The notes under the pieces were generated by a model. It was given only the letters and a program-made list of their open reading frames with translations. It was not told the origin of the DNA and made no database searches. Shown in pieces: positions 33,158 through 42,037 of a stretch of 64,000 nt of DNA (within the stretch, counting starts at the first letter, position 1; every line of letters begins with the position of its first letter). The stretch comes from Candidatus Nitrotoga sp. AM1P (GTDB lineage Bacteria; Pseudomonadota; Gammaproteobacteria; Burkholderiales; Gallionellaceae). Made by a program: the position numbers and the translations under genes. The stretch is from assembly GCF_013168275.1 (NCBI RefSeq), contig NZ_AP019547.1:1054001-1118000 (forward strand). Direction: 5' to 3'.

Positions 33158-34522
33158 TCACAGAATTAGAGTTTGCAGGATCAGACCGACCGCTGCGCAA
33201 GCGACGATCACCTCGATGACATTCCGCTTGAAGCGGAACAAAGCGACGGCTGCTGCCAGCGCGATGACGGCCGAAATCCAGTCGAAGGTTCCAGTAAATC
33301 CCTGCGGCCATAGTACGTGGTAGAGGAAAAACAGCGCCAGATTGAGAATTACGCCCACCACGGCAGCAGTGATAGCCGTTAATGGCGCCGTGAACTTGAG
33401 GTCGCCATGCGTGGATTCGACCAACGGGCCACCCGCCAGGATGAACAGAAATGAGGGTAGGAAGGTAAACCACGTTACCAGCGTGGCCGCCACCACACCG
33501 GCGAGGAACAGGGAGTCCGGGCCGAACAATACTTTCACATAACCGCCGACAAAGCCAACGAAGGCCACCACCATGATGAGCGGCCCCGGTGTCGTTTCAC
33601 CGAGCGCCAAGCCGTCGATCATCTGCGTAGGCGTGAGCCAGCCATAATGCCCGACCGCTCCCTGATATACATAAGGCAGCACCGCATAGGCTCCGCCAAA
33701 GGTCAGCAATGCAGCCTTGGTAAAGAACCAGCCCATTTGCGTGAGCGTGTGATGCCAGCCGTAGACGGCATTCAGCAGCCCCATCGGCACAGCCCACAAC
33801 AAGCCGCCCACGACGGCCATCTTGACTAGCTTGCCCCACCTGAAACGTGCATGCTCAGGCGTTGGCGTGTCATCATCGATTAGCGCTGACCCAAAGGATT
33901 TGTCGCCCTTGCCATGGCTGCCACCTGCCTTGAACTTGTCCGGTGCAATGCGGCCTCCGAGGTAGCCGATGATGGCGGCCCCTGCCACGATGGCAGGGAA
34001 CGGCACATTGAGGGCAAAAATCGTAATGAAGGACGCAGCGGCAATTCCCCAAAGCACATTGTTCTTGAGCGTTCGCGAGCCGATGCGATGCGCCGCTTGT
34101 GCCACGATGGCCGTTACGGCGGGCTTGACACCATAAAATAGCCCCGCGACCAGAGCTAAGTTCCCAAAGGCAATATAGATCCACGACAGCGCGATCAAAA
34201 TGAAGAGTGAAGGCAACACGAACAGCACTCCGGCGACGATACCACCCCAAGTGCGGTGCATCAGCCAACCGATGTAGGTAGCGAGTTGCTGCGCTTCCGG
34301 GCCCGGCAAGAGCATGCAGTAGTTCAGCGCGTGCAAGAAACGCCGCTCGGAAATCCAACGTCGGTTCACAACCAGTTCCTGATGCATGAGGGCTATTTGT
34401 CCAGCCGGGCCACCGAAGCTGATGAAACCGAGCTTGAACCAAAAAGCAAAAGCTTGCCGGAAACTCACTGGCTGAGGCTGGGCGTCGGTGCACTCGATGG
34501 CACGCGTATCAGGTTGGTTCAT
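33158..34522 (-). CDS. chrA: Chromate efflux transporter ChrA (long-chain type)
   Basis: A 454-residue inner-membrane protein made of two homologous CHR domains. The first has FWFKLGFISFGGPAGQIALMHQELV and the second FFTKAALLTFGGAYAVLPYVYQ; each carries the FGG motif, and GLALGETTPGPLIMVVAFVGFVGGY is the matching PGP motif (first half MLLPGPEAQQLATYIG). It exports chromate from the cytoplasm. A charged linker (GGSHGKGDKSFGSALIDDDT) joins the halves. The start overlaps the chrB end by 14 bp, so translation is coupled. Confidence 0.95.
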   Translation of the reverse strand: MNQPDTRAIECTDAQPQPVSFRQAFAFWFKLGFISFGGPAGQIALMHQELVVNRRWISERRFLHALNYCMLLPGPEAQQLATYIGWLMHRTWGGIVAGVLFVLPSLFILIALSWIYIAFGNLALVAGLFYGVKPAVTAIVAQAAHRIGSRTLKNNVLWGIAAASFITIFALNVPFPAIVAGAAIIGYLGGRIAPDKFKAGGSHGKGDKSFGSALIDDDTPTPEHARFRWGKLVKMAVVGGLLWAVPMGLLNAVYGWHHTLTQMGWFFTKAALLTFGGAYAVLPYVYQGAVGHYGWLTPTQMIDGLALGETTPGPLIMVVAFVGFVGGYVKVLFGPDSLFLAGVVAATLVTWFTFLPSFLFILAGGPLVESTHGDLKFTAPLTAITAAVVGVILNLALFFLYHVLWPQGFTGTFDWISAVIALAAAVALFRFKRNVIEVIVACAAVGLILQTLIL

Positions 34523-35459
34523 GGGTTGACACTCCTTTGCCGAAGGCGGTGAGCAGACCGTCGAAAATACCGCTCACGCTCACTAACAGTTGATCATCAT
34601 CGAGAATGCTCTCACGCAGACCGGCAAGCACACTCTCCACACCGACAGCCTCGGGTGGCTGAACGCCCCCGACATCAAGATAATGCACCAACGCGCCCAG
34701 CCGCTTGAGAGCTGAACAATCCAGATCAAAACTCACCATCAGCACTTCGAAGGTGACGCGATTATTAACGTGGCTGAATGTTGCACCATCGAAGTCGAAG
34801 CCCAGAGCATTACCTGGGCAGTCGGCCGGGGACGCCAGCCAAAGCAGTTGAGCTTGTGGATCAATAAAACGTCGGATCAGCCAAGCGCTGGCTAACCGAT
34901 CAACCCAGGGGCGACGACGTGTTGCCCAGATGCGTCCTTGATAGTCGGCCATTTGTAAGCGCGTAATTGCGCCTTGAACCGGATGCGGTTCGTCTGGTGC
35001 CAGCGCTCTGGCTATATCCAGTTCAAGATCCTGCAACGCGGCATCTGCCTGTTTTTGAGCCTCTCCTGGAAAGAAATCAATCTCAGCGAGGCTAGTAAAG
35101 GTTTTGCGTAGCTTGCGAGCTTGTTTGAGTAACTCCTGTGCGTCGTCAGCAAAGAGTGCGTCATGCGCCTTTGCAACATCAGTCAGCAACACCGCGAAGT
35201 CCTCGCTACGATCAAATAGCTGAACGAAGTTTGCACCATTCGGTTCCTCGATACGCAATACCAGTGCTGTTCCTTCACCAGCTCGCACGTCAGCAGCAAT
35301 GGCTTCCAGTGTGTTGTTACATGAAGTGCGATCCGGCATCAAATAGACACCATCACGCAACACTATAGCGCCGGAAGCTTTAAGCGCGCGCCACGCCCTC
35401 ATCCGAATCGTAGCGTTCTCGGTAGGAAGGCTGGTAATCAATAAGAGCCAGTTACTCAT
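34509..35459 (-). CDS. chrB: Chromate resistance regulator ChrB
   Basis: A 316-residue chromate-responsive regulator at the head of the chr operon. The N-terminal part (LLLITSLPTENATIRMRAWRALKASGAIVLRDGVYLMP) is the ChrB/PaaX-like winged helix. The C-terminal ChrB domain begins near 180 (RRRPWVDRLASAWLIRRFIDP). The known model is repression of chrBA lifted by chromate. The gene overlaps chrA by 14 bp. Upstream, CTAC-N6-GTAG at about 35470-35483 (inside AATGCTACATATTGGTAG) is a possible operator. Confidence 0.92.
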   Translation of the reverse strand: MSNWLLLITSLPTENATIRMRAWRALKASGAIVLRDGVYLMPDRTSCNNTLEAIAADVRAGEGTALVLRIEEPNGANFVQLFDRSEDFAVLLTDVAKAHDALFADDAQELLKQARKLRKTFTSLAEIDFFPGEAQKQADAALQDLELDIARALAPDEPHPVQGAITRLQMADYQGRIWATRRRPWVDRLASAWLIRRFIDPQAQLLWLASPADCPGNALGFDFDGATFSHVNNRVTFEVLMVSFDLDCSALKRLGALVHYLDVGGVQPPEAVGVESVLAGLRESILDDDQLLVSVSGIFDGLLTAFGKGVSTHEPT

Positions 35460-35851
35460 ATAGCGAATGCTACATATTGGTAGATATCATTGCAAATTAT
35501 TTTTTAGGTATGATTCTTAACTCGCCGATTTAACTCACGAGACGATACCTCCACCCTGTTCAGTAACAATTTCACACTTATCCAGCAAGTTCGAGTTGGG
35601 GCTGTCGCCTGAAAATCTACAAAATTGCGACGTGACGGTAAAATCTTAGCAGCAGAATTTTCTGTAGCATTCTGATTAATATATTATCTACAAGCCCGGG
35701 TAGCACCGCGCGCTAGGGTTATAGCCATTGCAACTGAAGGATTAACAAGGTATCTCTCTCACGCTATGTTGTAAGAGTCGTGGTGAGATTGACCGTTTGT
35801 ATTTTCACGGGTAGCATAGCCGCCTTCGTTGTTTTGAAAGGCTCAGTTAAA
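35460..35851. other. Divergent control region between chrB and tpiA
   Basis: About 390 bp without a gene. It must hold the chr operon promoter on the minus strand and the tpiA-secG promoter on the plus strand. A small dyad near 35470-35483 could bind ChrB. No strong hexamer pairs are seen. Confidence 0.45.
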
Positions 35852-36607
35852 ATGCAACGCAAATTCATTGTCGGCAATTGGAAGATGAATGGCGCGCTGA
35901 CCAAAAATGAAGCTTTGTTGAAAGAGGTGGCAAATGGCGTAGCGCAAATGTCGGGGGTAGATTGCGCAGTGTGTGTGCCTTTTCCCTATCTTGCACAAAC
36001 GCAATCGTTGCTGCATAACACTCCCATAAAATGGGGGGCGCAGAATGCACATCAAGCCAATAAGGGAGCCTACACTGGCGAGGTGGGGGTTTCTATGTTA
36101 CGTGATTTTGGCTGCGATTATGTGATCGTTGGACATTCCGAACGGCGCAACCTGTACGGTGAAAGCAGTCAGCTGGTAGCGGAAAAGTTCGCCGCGGTTC
36201 AGAAGGCAGAGTTGTTGCCCATCCTTTGTGTTGGCGAAACTTTGGAGCAGCGTGAAGCCGGTACGACAGAGGCAGTGGTAGCAGAACAGCTGGCCGAAGT
36301 TATCAAGCTGCGAGGGATACAGTCGTTCCGTACAGCGGTCATTGCCTATGAGCCGGTCTGGGCTATCGGTACTGGCAAGACTGCTACACCAGAACAGGCA
36401 CAAGAGGTACATGCTTTTATACGTAAACGTATCGCCGGTTTTGATGAGGAGTTTGGTCAAGCTTTGTGTATACTTTATGGGGGTAGTGTTAATGCCTCCA
36501 ACGCAGCCGAACTGTTCGTCATGCCGGACATTAATGGTGGGCTGATCGGTGGTGCATCGTTGATTGCTGAAGATTTCTTGGCTATTTGCAACGCTGGGCA
36601 AAAATAA
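35852..36607 (+). CDS. tpiA: Triosephosphate isomerase
   Basis: A 251-residue TIM-barrel enzyme interconverting dihydroxyacetone phosphate and glyceraldehyde-3-phosphate. All catalytic elements are present: NWKMNG (Asn, Lys), the His of VIVGHSERRN, the Glu of AYEPVWAIGTGKTA with the flexible loop, and YGGSVNASNA and GGLIGGASL for phosphate binding. The ATG at 35852 gives MQRKFIVGNWKMNG, the normal N-terminus; the frame is open 24 codons upstream but that part is not family-like. secG follows after 22 bp, the usual arrangement. Confidence 0.97.
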   Translation: MQRKFIVGNWKMNGALTKNEALLKEVANGVAQMSGVDCAVCVPFPYLAQTQSLLHNTPIKWGAQNAHQANKGAYTGEVGVSMLRDFGCDYVIVGHSERRNLYGESSQLVAEKFAAVQKAELLPILCVGETLEQREAGTTEAVVAEQLAEVIKLRGIQSFRTAVIAYEPVWAIGTGKTATPEQAQEVHAFIRKRIAGFDEEFGQALCILYGGSVNASNAAELFVMPDINGGLIGGASLIAEDFLAICNAGQK

Positions 36608-36629
36608 ATTCGATCTTTTGGAGTAGCAC

Positions 36630-36980
36630 GTGGAAATTTTCGTTTGGGTTATACATGTAATAACTGCGATAGTACTGGTTGGTCTGGTGCTGATGCAGCA
36701 TGGCAAAGGGGCTGATATGGGAGCTGCCTTTGGTACAGGTTCAGCTGGAAGTGTGTTTGGCTCAAGTGGCTCAGCCAATTTTCTGAGCCGTAGTACAGCG
36801 GTGGCTACGGGAATATTTTTTATTACCAGTATGTCACTAACTTATATTTATGCTAACCCATCGCAATCTCATGGTGTAATGGACAAGCACGAAGTATCAA
36901 AGTCGGTGCAGACACCACCGGCACCCGCTTCAACACCTGGCGATGCAACGGGTTCAAAGTCGCAAGAAATACCAAAATAA
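36630..36980 (+). CDS. secG: Protein translocase subunit SecG
   Basis: A 116-residue subunit of the SecYEG channel with two membrane helices (FVWVIHVITAIVLVGLVLMQ; STAVATGIFFITSMSLTYIY) joined by the conserved Gly/Ser loop GKGADMGAAFGTGSAGSVFG. The start is GTG at 36630 with TTGGAG upstream. A Pro/Ser/Lys-rich cytoplasmic tail follows, as in other betaproteobacteria. It probably shares a transcript with tpiA and the downstream tRNA. Confidence 0.95.
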   Translation: MEIFVWVIHVITAIVLVGLVLMQHGKGADMGAAFGTGSAGSVFGSSGSANFLSRSTAVATGIFFITSMSLTYIYANPSQSHGVMDKHEVSKSVQTPPAPASTPGDATGSKSQEIPK

Positions 36981-36989
36981 TAAAACTAT

Positions 36990-37074
36990 GCCGATGTGGT
37001 GAAATTGGTAGACACGCTAGCTTGAGGGGCTAGTGGCGAAAGCTGTAGCAGTTCGAGTCTGCTCATCGGCACCA
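36990..37074 (+). tRNA. tRNA-Leu (anticodon GAG)
   Basis: The acceptor stem GCCGATG/CATCGGC is perfect, followed by A and an encoded CCA. The anticodon stem CTAGC/GCTAG frames the loop TTGAGGG, giving GAG. A long variable arm typical of class II leucine tRNA and GTTCGAGTC in the T arm are present. It sits between secG and nuoA, the usual betaproteobacterial position. Confidence 0.97.
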
Positions 37075-37175
37075 AATATTTAAGCCAAAGTTTTCTGGGC
37101 TCTGGTTAATTAAACTAGAAATGCATTCCGTGCGTCAGATTTACAAGGCGCCAAATGGATGAGGGGGAGGCTCAG

Positions 37176-37532
37176 ATGTTGGAAAATTATTTTCCGATCT
37201 TGTTGTTCATATTCGTTGCACTGGCGATGGGCGTGGCGCCGCTGCTGTTAGGCTGGCTGGCTGCGCCTAATCGCCCGGACAATGCAAAGCTCTCGCCTTA
37301 TGAGTGCGGTTTTGGGGCTTTTGAAGACGCGCGGATGAAATTCGACGTGCGTTATTACCTCGTTGCCATCTTATTTATCTTGTTCGATCTAGAAATCGCA
37401 TTCTTATTTCCTTGGGCAGTGGTACTGAAGGAAATCGGCTTGTTTGGGTATATTTCTATGTTAATTTTCTTGGCTATCCTCGTGGTCGGATTTATTTACG
37501 AGTGGAAAAGAGGGGCTTTGGAATGGGAATAG
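37176..37532 (+). CDS. nuoA: NADH-quinone oxidoreductase subunit A
   Basis: A 118-residue complex I membrane subunit with three helices and the conserved loop [41 protein letters not shown], which holds the charged residues near the quinone channel. The ATG at 37176 has GGGGGAGG upstream; the frame opens seven codons earlier without a better start. Its last codons overlap the start of nuoB by 10 bp. It is the first gene of a complete 14-gene nuo operon. Confidence 0.96.
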   Translation: MLENYFPILLFIFVALAMGVAPLLLGWLAAPNRPDNAKLSPYECGFGAFEDARMKFDVRYYLVAILFILFDLEIAFLFPWAVVLKEIGLFGYISMLIFLAILVVGFIYEWKRGALEWE

Positions 37533-37999
37533 AAGGCGCTCTGGAAAAAGGCATCGTTACCACATCATTGGACGTATTGATTAATTATGCTCGCACGGGT
37601 TCGCTATGGCCAATGACTTTTGGCTTGGCATGCTGCGCAGTAGAAATGATGCAGGCAGGCGCTTCACGTTATGATCTCGATCGCTTTGGCATAACGTTTC
37701 GTCCCAGCCCGCGCCAGTCAGACGTGATGGTGGTAGCTGGCACACTGTGCAACAAGATGGCGCCGGCGCTACGCAAAGTATATGACCAAATGGCTGAACC
37801 ACGTTGGGTAATCTCGATGGGATCTTGCGCTAATGGCGGCGGCTACTACCATTATTCCTATTCAGTCGTTCGAGGTTGTGACCGCATCGTGCCAGTGGAT
37901 GTGTATGTGCCAGGTTGCCCGCCAACTGCTGAGGCACTGTTGTATGGCATTATTCAATTGCAAAACAAAATTAAACGAACTAATACAATTGCGCGCTAA
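37523..37999 (+). CDS. nuoB: NADH-quinone oxidoreductase subunit B
   Basis: A 158-residue peripheral-arm subunit that carries iron-sulfur cluster N2 next to the quinone site. The ligand cysteines are in [26 protein letters not shown] and [15 protein letters not shown]. The start at 37523 ([10 protein letters not shown]) overlaps the nuoA end; the longer open frame upstream is not family-like. A 172-bp gap follows before nuoC, larger than usual. Confidence 0.96.
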   Translation: MGIEGALEKGIVTTSLDVLINYARTGSLWPMTFGLACCAVEMMQAGASRYDLDRFGITFRPSPRQSDVMVVAGTLCNKMAPALRKVYDQMAEPRWVISMGSCANGGGYYHYSYSVVRGCDRIVPVDVYVPGCPPTAEALLYGIIQLQNKIKRTNTIAR

Positions 38000-38003
38000 A
38001 TTT

Positions 38004-38168
38004 ATGTGCAATATTCATGATAAAAAATTTAATGCTATTGGTCTCCGTTCAAATGAGAGCGATGTCTGTCATCTGAAGTGCGCGGACATATCATGCTTTG
38101 ATCTACGTGACTTGCTCATGAACTCAAAAAATGCCATCGTAAAATTGATTCACATGACACCGGTGTAA
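38004..38168 (+). CDS. 54-codon ORF bridging nuoB and nuoC (hypothetical)
   Basis: This ORF fills the nuoB-nuoC gap, starting 4 nt after the nuoB stop and ending 3 nt before the nuoC start. It reads MCNIHDKKFNAIGLRSNESD and includes CHLKCADISC, a four-Cys/His-rich stretch. No ribosome-binding site is obvious. It could be a real small protein or a device that carries ribosomes across the gap. Not recognised. Confidence 0.3.
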   Translation: MCNIHDKKFNAIGLRSNESDVCHLKCADISCFDLRDLLMNSKNAIVKLIHMTPV

Positions 38169-38171
38169 AAC

Positions 38172-38813
38172 ATGGCTGCTAATTTAACCCTCCTGACTAC
38201 TAACTTGACCACGATCTTCGCTAATCAAATAGTGAGCTTGGAAAATATGCTGGGCGAGTTGACTTTAGTCGTGAGTGACATTGACATGCTGGAAGTGCTG
38301 ACACGCTTGCGCGACGATCCCGATCTGCGTTTCGAACAGATGATAGATCTGTGCGGGGTGGATTACTGTACTTATGGGAGTGACATTTGTGAAGGCGGTG
38401 CCTATCTAAAATCTGATATTGCTCCTGATGCCTATCCTTCTCGATTTGCAGTGGTCTACCATCTGTTGTCGTTAACCCATAACATCCGCTTACGCATGCG
38501 CGTATTTGCTGAAGACGATGATCTACCAATCCTGAGTTCCGTAGTGAACATTTGGCCGTGTGCCAACTGGTATGAGCGCGAGGCATTTGATTTGTACGGC
38601 ATTGTGTTTACTGATCATCCTGATTTACGTCGCCTGCTCACTGATTACGGTTTTGTTGGCAACCCTTTCCGCAAGGATTTCCCATTATCAGGCCATGTCG
38701 AGATGCGCTACGACCCTGAGCAGCAGCGCGTAATATATCAACCGGTGTCGATTGAACCCCGTGAACTCGTTCCTCGCATCATTCGTGAAGAACATTACGG
38801 GGGTTTAAAATGA
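38172..38813 (+). CDS. nuoC: NADH-quinone oxidoreductase subunit C
   Basis: A 213-residue 30-kDa peripheral-arm subunit. Conserved parts are [34 protein letters not shown], the [29 protein letters not shown] signature and the Pro-rich C-terminus. It ends with TGA overlapping an ATG that opens the next small ORF. Its length is normal for separate (non-fused) NuoC of betaproteobacteria. Confidence 0.95.
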   Translation: MAANLTLLTTNLTTIFANQIVSLENMLGELTLVVSDIDMLEVLTRLRDDPDLRFEQMIDLCGVDYCTYGSDICEGGAYLKSDIAPDAYPSRFAVVYHLLSLTHNIRLRMRVFAEDDDLPILSSVVNIWPCANWYEREAFDLYGIVFTDHPDLRRLLTDYGFVGNPFRKDFPLSGHVEMRYDPEQQRVIYQPVSIEPRELVPRIIREEHYGGLK

Positions 38814-38926
38814 AAGCCAGAACCTTGAACGACGTAGGCACGGGCACGCAAATAACGACTCCCCTCGAAATTTTGTACCCCTCTTCTTTTTTAGGCAACA
38901 GGGGCGAAGGCTTTTATCATGGCTGA
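38810..38926 (+). CDS. 38-codon ORF bridging nuoC and nuoD (hypothetical)
   Basis: It begins in the nuoC stop codon (ATGA) and ends 8 nt inside nuoD. The product, starting [20 protein letters not shown], has no recognised domain. GGGG lies 6-10 nt before its ATG. Overlap at both ends suggests translational bridging of the 105-bp gap; a chance ORF cannot be excluded. Confidence 0.3.
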   Translation: MKARTLNDVGTGTQITTPLEILYPSSFLGNRGEGFYHG

Positions 38927-40172
38927 AATAAAAAATTACACCATGAACTTTGGGCCGCAGCACCCATCCGCACACGGCGTGTTGCGCCTGGTTCTGGAAC
39001 TGGACGGTGAAGTAATTGAACGGGCGGATCCGCATATTGGCTTGCTTCACCGCGGTACTGAAAAACTGGCTGAGCATAAAACGTATCTGCAATCGCTCCC
39101 TTATATGGATCGCCTCGACTACGTGTCGATGATGTGCAACGAGCATGCCTACGTCATGGCCATCGAAAAACTGCTTGCTCTCGAAGTGCCACTGAGGGCA
39201 CAGTATATTCGGGTCATGTTCGACGAAATTACCCGAGTAATGAATCATCTGTTGTGGCTTGGAGCACATGCACTGGATATTGGTGCAATGACCGTGTTTT
39301 TATATGCTTTCCGTGAGCGCGAAGACCTGATGGACGTATACGAGGCGGTATCTGGCGCACGGTTGCATGCAGCCTATTACCGTCCAGGCGGGGTTTATCG
39401 AGATTTACCTGATTCAATGCCCATGTATCAGGCATCCAAGATTCACAATGCCAAAGCTGTAAAAAAGATGAACGAGAACCGTGAAGGTTCCTTGCTTGAT
39501 TTTATGGAAGACTTTACCAATCGTTTTCCCACCTGTGTTGATGAATACGAGACTTTGCTGACTGACAACCGAATCTGGAAACAACGTACCGTCGGCATCG
39601 GTGTGGTCACTCCGGAACGCGCGCTAGCGCTCGGCTTCAGCGGCCCCATGCTACGCGGTTCCGGTATTGTTTGGGACTTGCGCAAAAAACAACCTTACGA
39701 AGTATATAACCGCCTCGATTTCGATATTCCTGTGGGAGTCGAAGGTGATTGCTATGACCGTTATCTGGTGCGTGTAGAAGAGATGCGCCAGTCAAACCGT
39801 ATTATCAAGCAATGCATTAACTGGTTACGTCAGAATCCCGGTCCGGTGATAGTAAATAATTTCAAAGTCGCGCCTCCCAAACGCGAATCGATGAAGCAGA
39901 ATATGGAAGAGTTGATCCACCATTTCAAGCTGTTTACTGAGGGTATGCATGTTCCGTCCGGCGAGGCTTATGCGGCAGTAGAACATCCTAAAGGTGAGTT
40001 TGGTATATACATAATTTCCGATGGGGCGAACAAGCCTTATCGCCTGAAAATTCGTGCTCCCGGTTTTGCCCATATTGCTGCGCTGGATGAAATGGTGCGT
40101 GGTCATATGATTGCCGATGTAGTAGCGATTATTGGTACGCAAGATATAGTTTTTGGAGAAGTTGATCGCTGA
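38919..40172 (+). CDS. nuoD: NADH-quinone oxidoreductase subunit D
   Basis: A 417-residue 49-kDa subunit that forms the quinone pocket with NuoB. Hallmarks are [22 protein letters not shown] (His of the quinone site), [31 protein letters not shown], and a C-terminus ending [29 protein letters not shown] precedes the ATG. The next small ORF begins in its stop codon. Confidence 0.97.
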   Translation: MAEIKNYTMNFGPQHPSAHGVLRLVLELDGEVIERADPHIGLLHRGTEKLAEHKTYLQSLPYMDRLDYVSMMCNEHAYVMAIEKLLALEVPLRAQYIRVMFDEITRVMNHLLWLGAHALDIGAMTVFLYAFREREDLMDVYEAVSGARLHAAYYRPGGVYRDLPDSMPMYQASKIHNAKAVKKMNENREGSLLDFMEDFTNRFPTCVDEYETLLTDNRIWKQRTVGIGVVTPERALALGFSGPMLRGSGIVWDLRKKQPYEVYNRLDFDIPVGVEGDCYDRYLVRVEEMRQSNRIIKQCINWLRQNPGPVIVNNFKVAPPKRESMKQNMEELIHHFKLFTEGMHVPSGEAYAAVEHPKGEFGIYIISDGANKPYRLKIRAPGFAHIAALDEMVRGHMIADVVAIIGTQDIVFGEVDR

Positions 40173-40276
40173 TGAATACCTTTAATAATTCTGAATTCGT
40201 CATTTCCGTGAACGTTCAATCAAAAAGCCAAATCTTCGCTTTTATTGTGACAACGGTATTTTTAGAGGTTCTTTGA
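40172..40276 (+). CDS. 34-codon ORF bridging nuoD and nuoE (hypothetical)
   Basis: Starts within the nuoD stop (TGATG) and its own TGA shares one base with the nuoE ATG (TGATG). The product starts [15 protein letters not shown] and ends in a short hydrophobic part (IFAFIVTTVFLEVL). Its two exact overlaps make it the clearest of the three bridging ORFs, yet no family is recognised. Confidence 0.32.
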   Translation: MNTFNNSEFVISVNVQSKSQIFAFIVTTVFLEVL

Positions 40277-40755
40277 TGCTATCCGAGCAAGTTCGAGCAA
40301 AAACAGATCGTGAGCTGAAAAAGTATCCGCCCGACCGGAAGCAGTCTGCAGTTATGTCTGCATTGCGTTTCGTGCAAGATGAAAAGGGCTGGATAAACAC
40401 CGACGACATGGCCGATGTTGCGGCCTATCTCGACATGCCTCAGATGAGTGTGTATGAGGTGGCGACTTTCTATAACATGTATAACCTGAAGCCCATGGGA
40501 CGGCACACACTTACAGTGTGTACTAATCTGTCCTGCCAATTAGTGGGCGCCACGGAAACATTAAATTATATTAAGAACAAGCTCGGAATCGGAGTTGGCG
40601 AAGTGACAGCTGACGGTAAGTTCGGTCTGCGTGAAGGCGAATGCCAGAACGTCTGTGATGAAGCACCGCTATTTATGATCAACAACAAAAAGACGTGCGG
40701 TCATCTCACTAAGGAAAAGATCGATCAAATTTTGGCGGAATTGGATAAGGAATGA
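40276..40755 (+). CDS. nuoE: NADH-quinone oxidoreductase subunit E
   Basis: A 159-residue 24-kDa subunit with a thioredoxin-like [2Fe-2S] cluster (N1a). The four ligand cysteines are in [12 protein letters not shown] and [28 protein letters not shown] is the family signature. The ATG at 40276 follows a TTG one codon upstream. Its stop overlaps the nuoF start as ATGA. Confidence 0.96.
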   Translation: MLSEQVRAKTDRELKKYPPDRKQSAVMSALRFVQDEKGWINTDDMADVAAYLDMPQMSVYEVATFYNMYNLKPMGRHTLTVCTNLSCQLVGATETLNYIKNKLGIGVGEVTADGKFGLREGECQNVCDEAPLFMINNKKTCGHLTKEKIDQILAELDKE

Positions 40756-42023
40756 GCACCCCCATTCTTCTTAATACCATGCATTTTGACCAGCCATGGA
40801 CGCTGGAAAATTACCTCAAAGTGGGTGGCTACCAGGCGCTGCGCAAAATACTGGCGGAAAAGATGACGCCCGAGTCTATCATCGCCGAAGTCAAGAGTTC
40901 CGGCTTGCGTGGTCGTGGAGGGGCTGGTTTTCCTACTGGCCTGAAATGGAGCTTTATGCCGCGCAACTACCAGGGCGATAAATATCTGGTATGCAATTCT
41001 GATGAGGGCGAGCCAGGTACCTTCAAGGACAGAGACATTCTGCGCTACAACCCGCACATTCTCATCGAAGGCATGGCTATCGCCGCCTATGCCATGGGAG
41101 TCAAGGTAGGCTACAACTATGTACACGGCGAAATTTTCGAGGCCTATGAACGCATGGAAGCAGCGGGTGAAGAAGCCCGTACGGCGGGCTATCTAGGTAA
41201 CAATATATTTGGCAGCGATTTCAGTTTCGACCTGCATAATCATCTGGGCTATGGTGCTTATATTTGTGGCGAAGAAACGGCTTTGCTCGAATCCCTTGAA
41301 GGCAAAAAAGGTCAGCCGCGCTTCAAGCCACCGTTCCCGGCAAGTTTTGGTTTGTATGGCAAGCCGACCACCATAAACAACACCGAAACCTTCGCCAGCA
41401 TTCCTTACATTATTATTAACGGCGGACAACAATTCCTTGAGCTGGGCAGGCCGAACAATGGCGGAATTAAATTATTTTCCATTTCCGGTCACGTTAACAA
41501 GCCAGGAAATTTTGAGGTTCCGCTCGGAACACCATTCAAAACATTGCTGCAAATGGCCGGGGGCATGCGTGGCAACCGTAAGTTAAAGGCCTGTATACCC
41601 GGTGGATCTTCCATGCCAGTTTTACCTGGCGAAATTATGATGGATCTCGACATGGACTATGATTCCGTCGCCAAGGCGGGTTCTATGCTAGGCACAGGTG
41701 CGATTATCATCATGGACGACACAACCTGTATGGTGCGCGCACTGGAGCGCCTGTCCTATTTTTATTTTGAAGAATCATGTGGTCAATGCACGCCATGCCG
41801 TGAAGGCACTGGCTGGTTATACCGAATCATAAACCGTATCGAAAAAGGGGAAGGACGTCCGGAAGATCTAGATCTTTTGCTTGACCTGTGCGAGAACATT
41901 GCAGGCCGCACTATTTGCGCGCTTGGCGATGCTGCCGCTTGGCCAGTGCAGGGCTTCCTTAAGCATTTCCGTAGCGAGTTTGAATATCACATCGAACACA
42001 AACGTTGTTTGGTGCAAGACTGA
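40752..42023 (+). CDS. nuoF: NADH-quinone oxidoreductase subunit F
   Basis: A 423-residue 51-kDa subunit that binds NADH, FMN and cluster N3. The nucleotide loop [16 protein letters not shown] and the FMN part [17 protein letters not shown] are intact, as is the cluster motif [15 protein letters not shown] with the later Cys in [14 protein letters not shown]. It overlaps nuoE by 4 bp and is followed by nuoG after 14 bp. Confidence 0.97.
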   Translation: MSTPILLNTMHFDQPWTLENYLKVGGYQALRKILAEKMTPESIIAEVKSSGLRGRGGAGFPTGLKWSFMPRNYQGDKYLVCNSDEGEPGTFKDRDILRYNPHILIEGMAIAAYAMGVKVGYNYVHGEIFEAYERMEAAGEEARTAGYLGNNIFGSDFSFDLHNHLGYGAYICGEETALLESLEGKKGQPRFKPPFPASFGLYGKPTTINNTETFASIPYIIINGGQQFLELGRPNNGGIKLFSISGHVNKPGNFEVPLGTPFKTLLQMAGGMRGNRKLKACIPGGSSMPVLPGEIMMDLDMDYDSVAKAGSMLGTGAIIIMDDTTCMVRALERLSYFYFEESCGQCTPCREGTGWLYRIINRIEKGEGRPEDLDLLLDLCENIAGRTICALGDAAAWPVQGFLKHFRSEFEYHIEHKRCLVQD

Positions 42024-42037
42024 CGGTTAGGTGAGCA

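Noticed and set aside
33873..34493. 206-codon minus-strand ORF inside chrA in another frame
   Set aside because: It shadows the chrA coding sequence in a GC-rich stretch; chrA itself has full family support.
36098..36778. 226-codon minus-strand ORF over tpiA
   Set aside because: It is fully antisense to the clearly coding tpiA/secG and has no recognisable domain.
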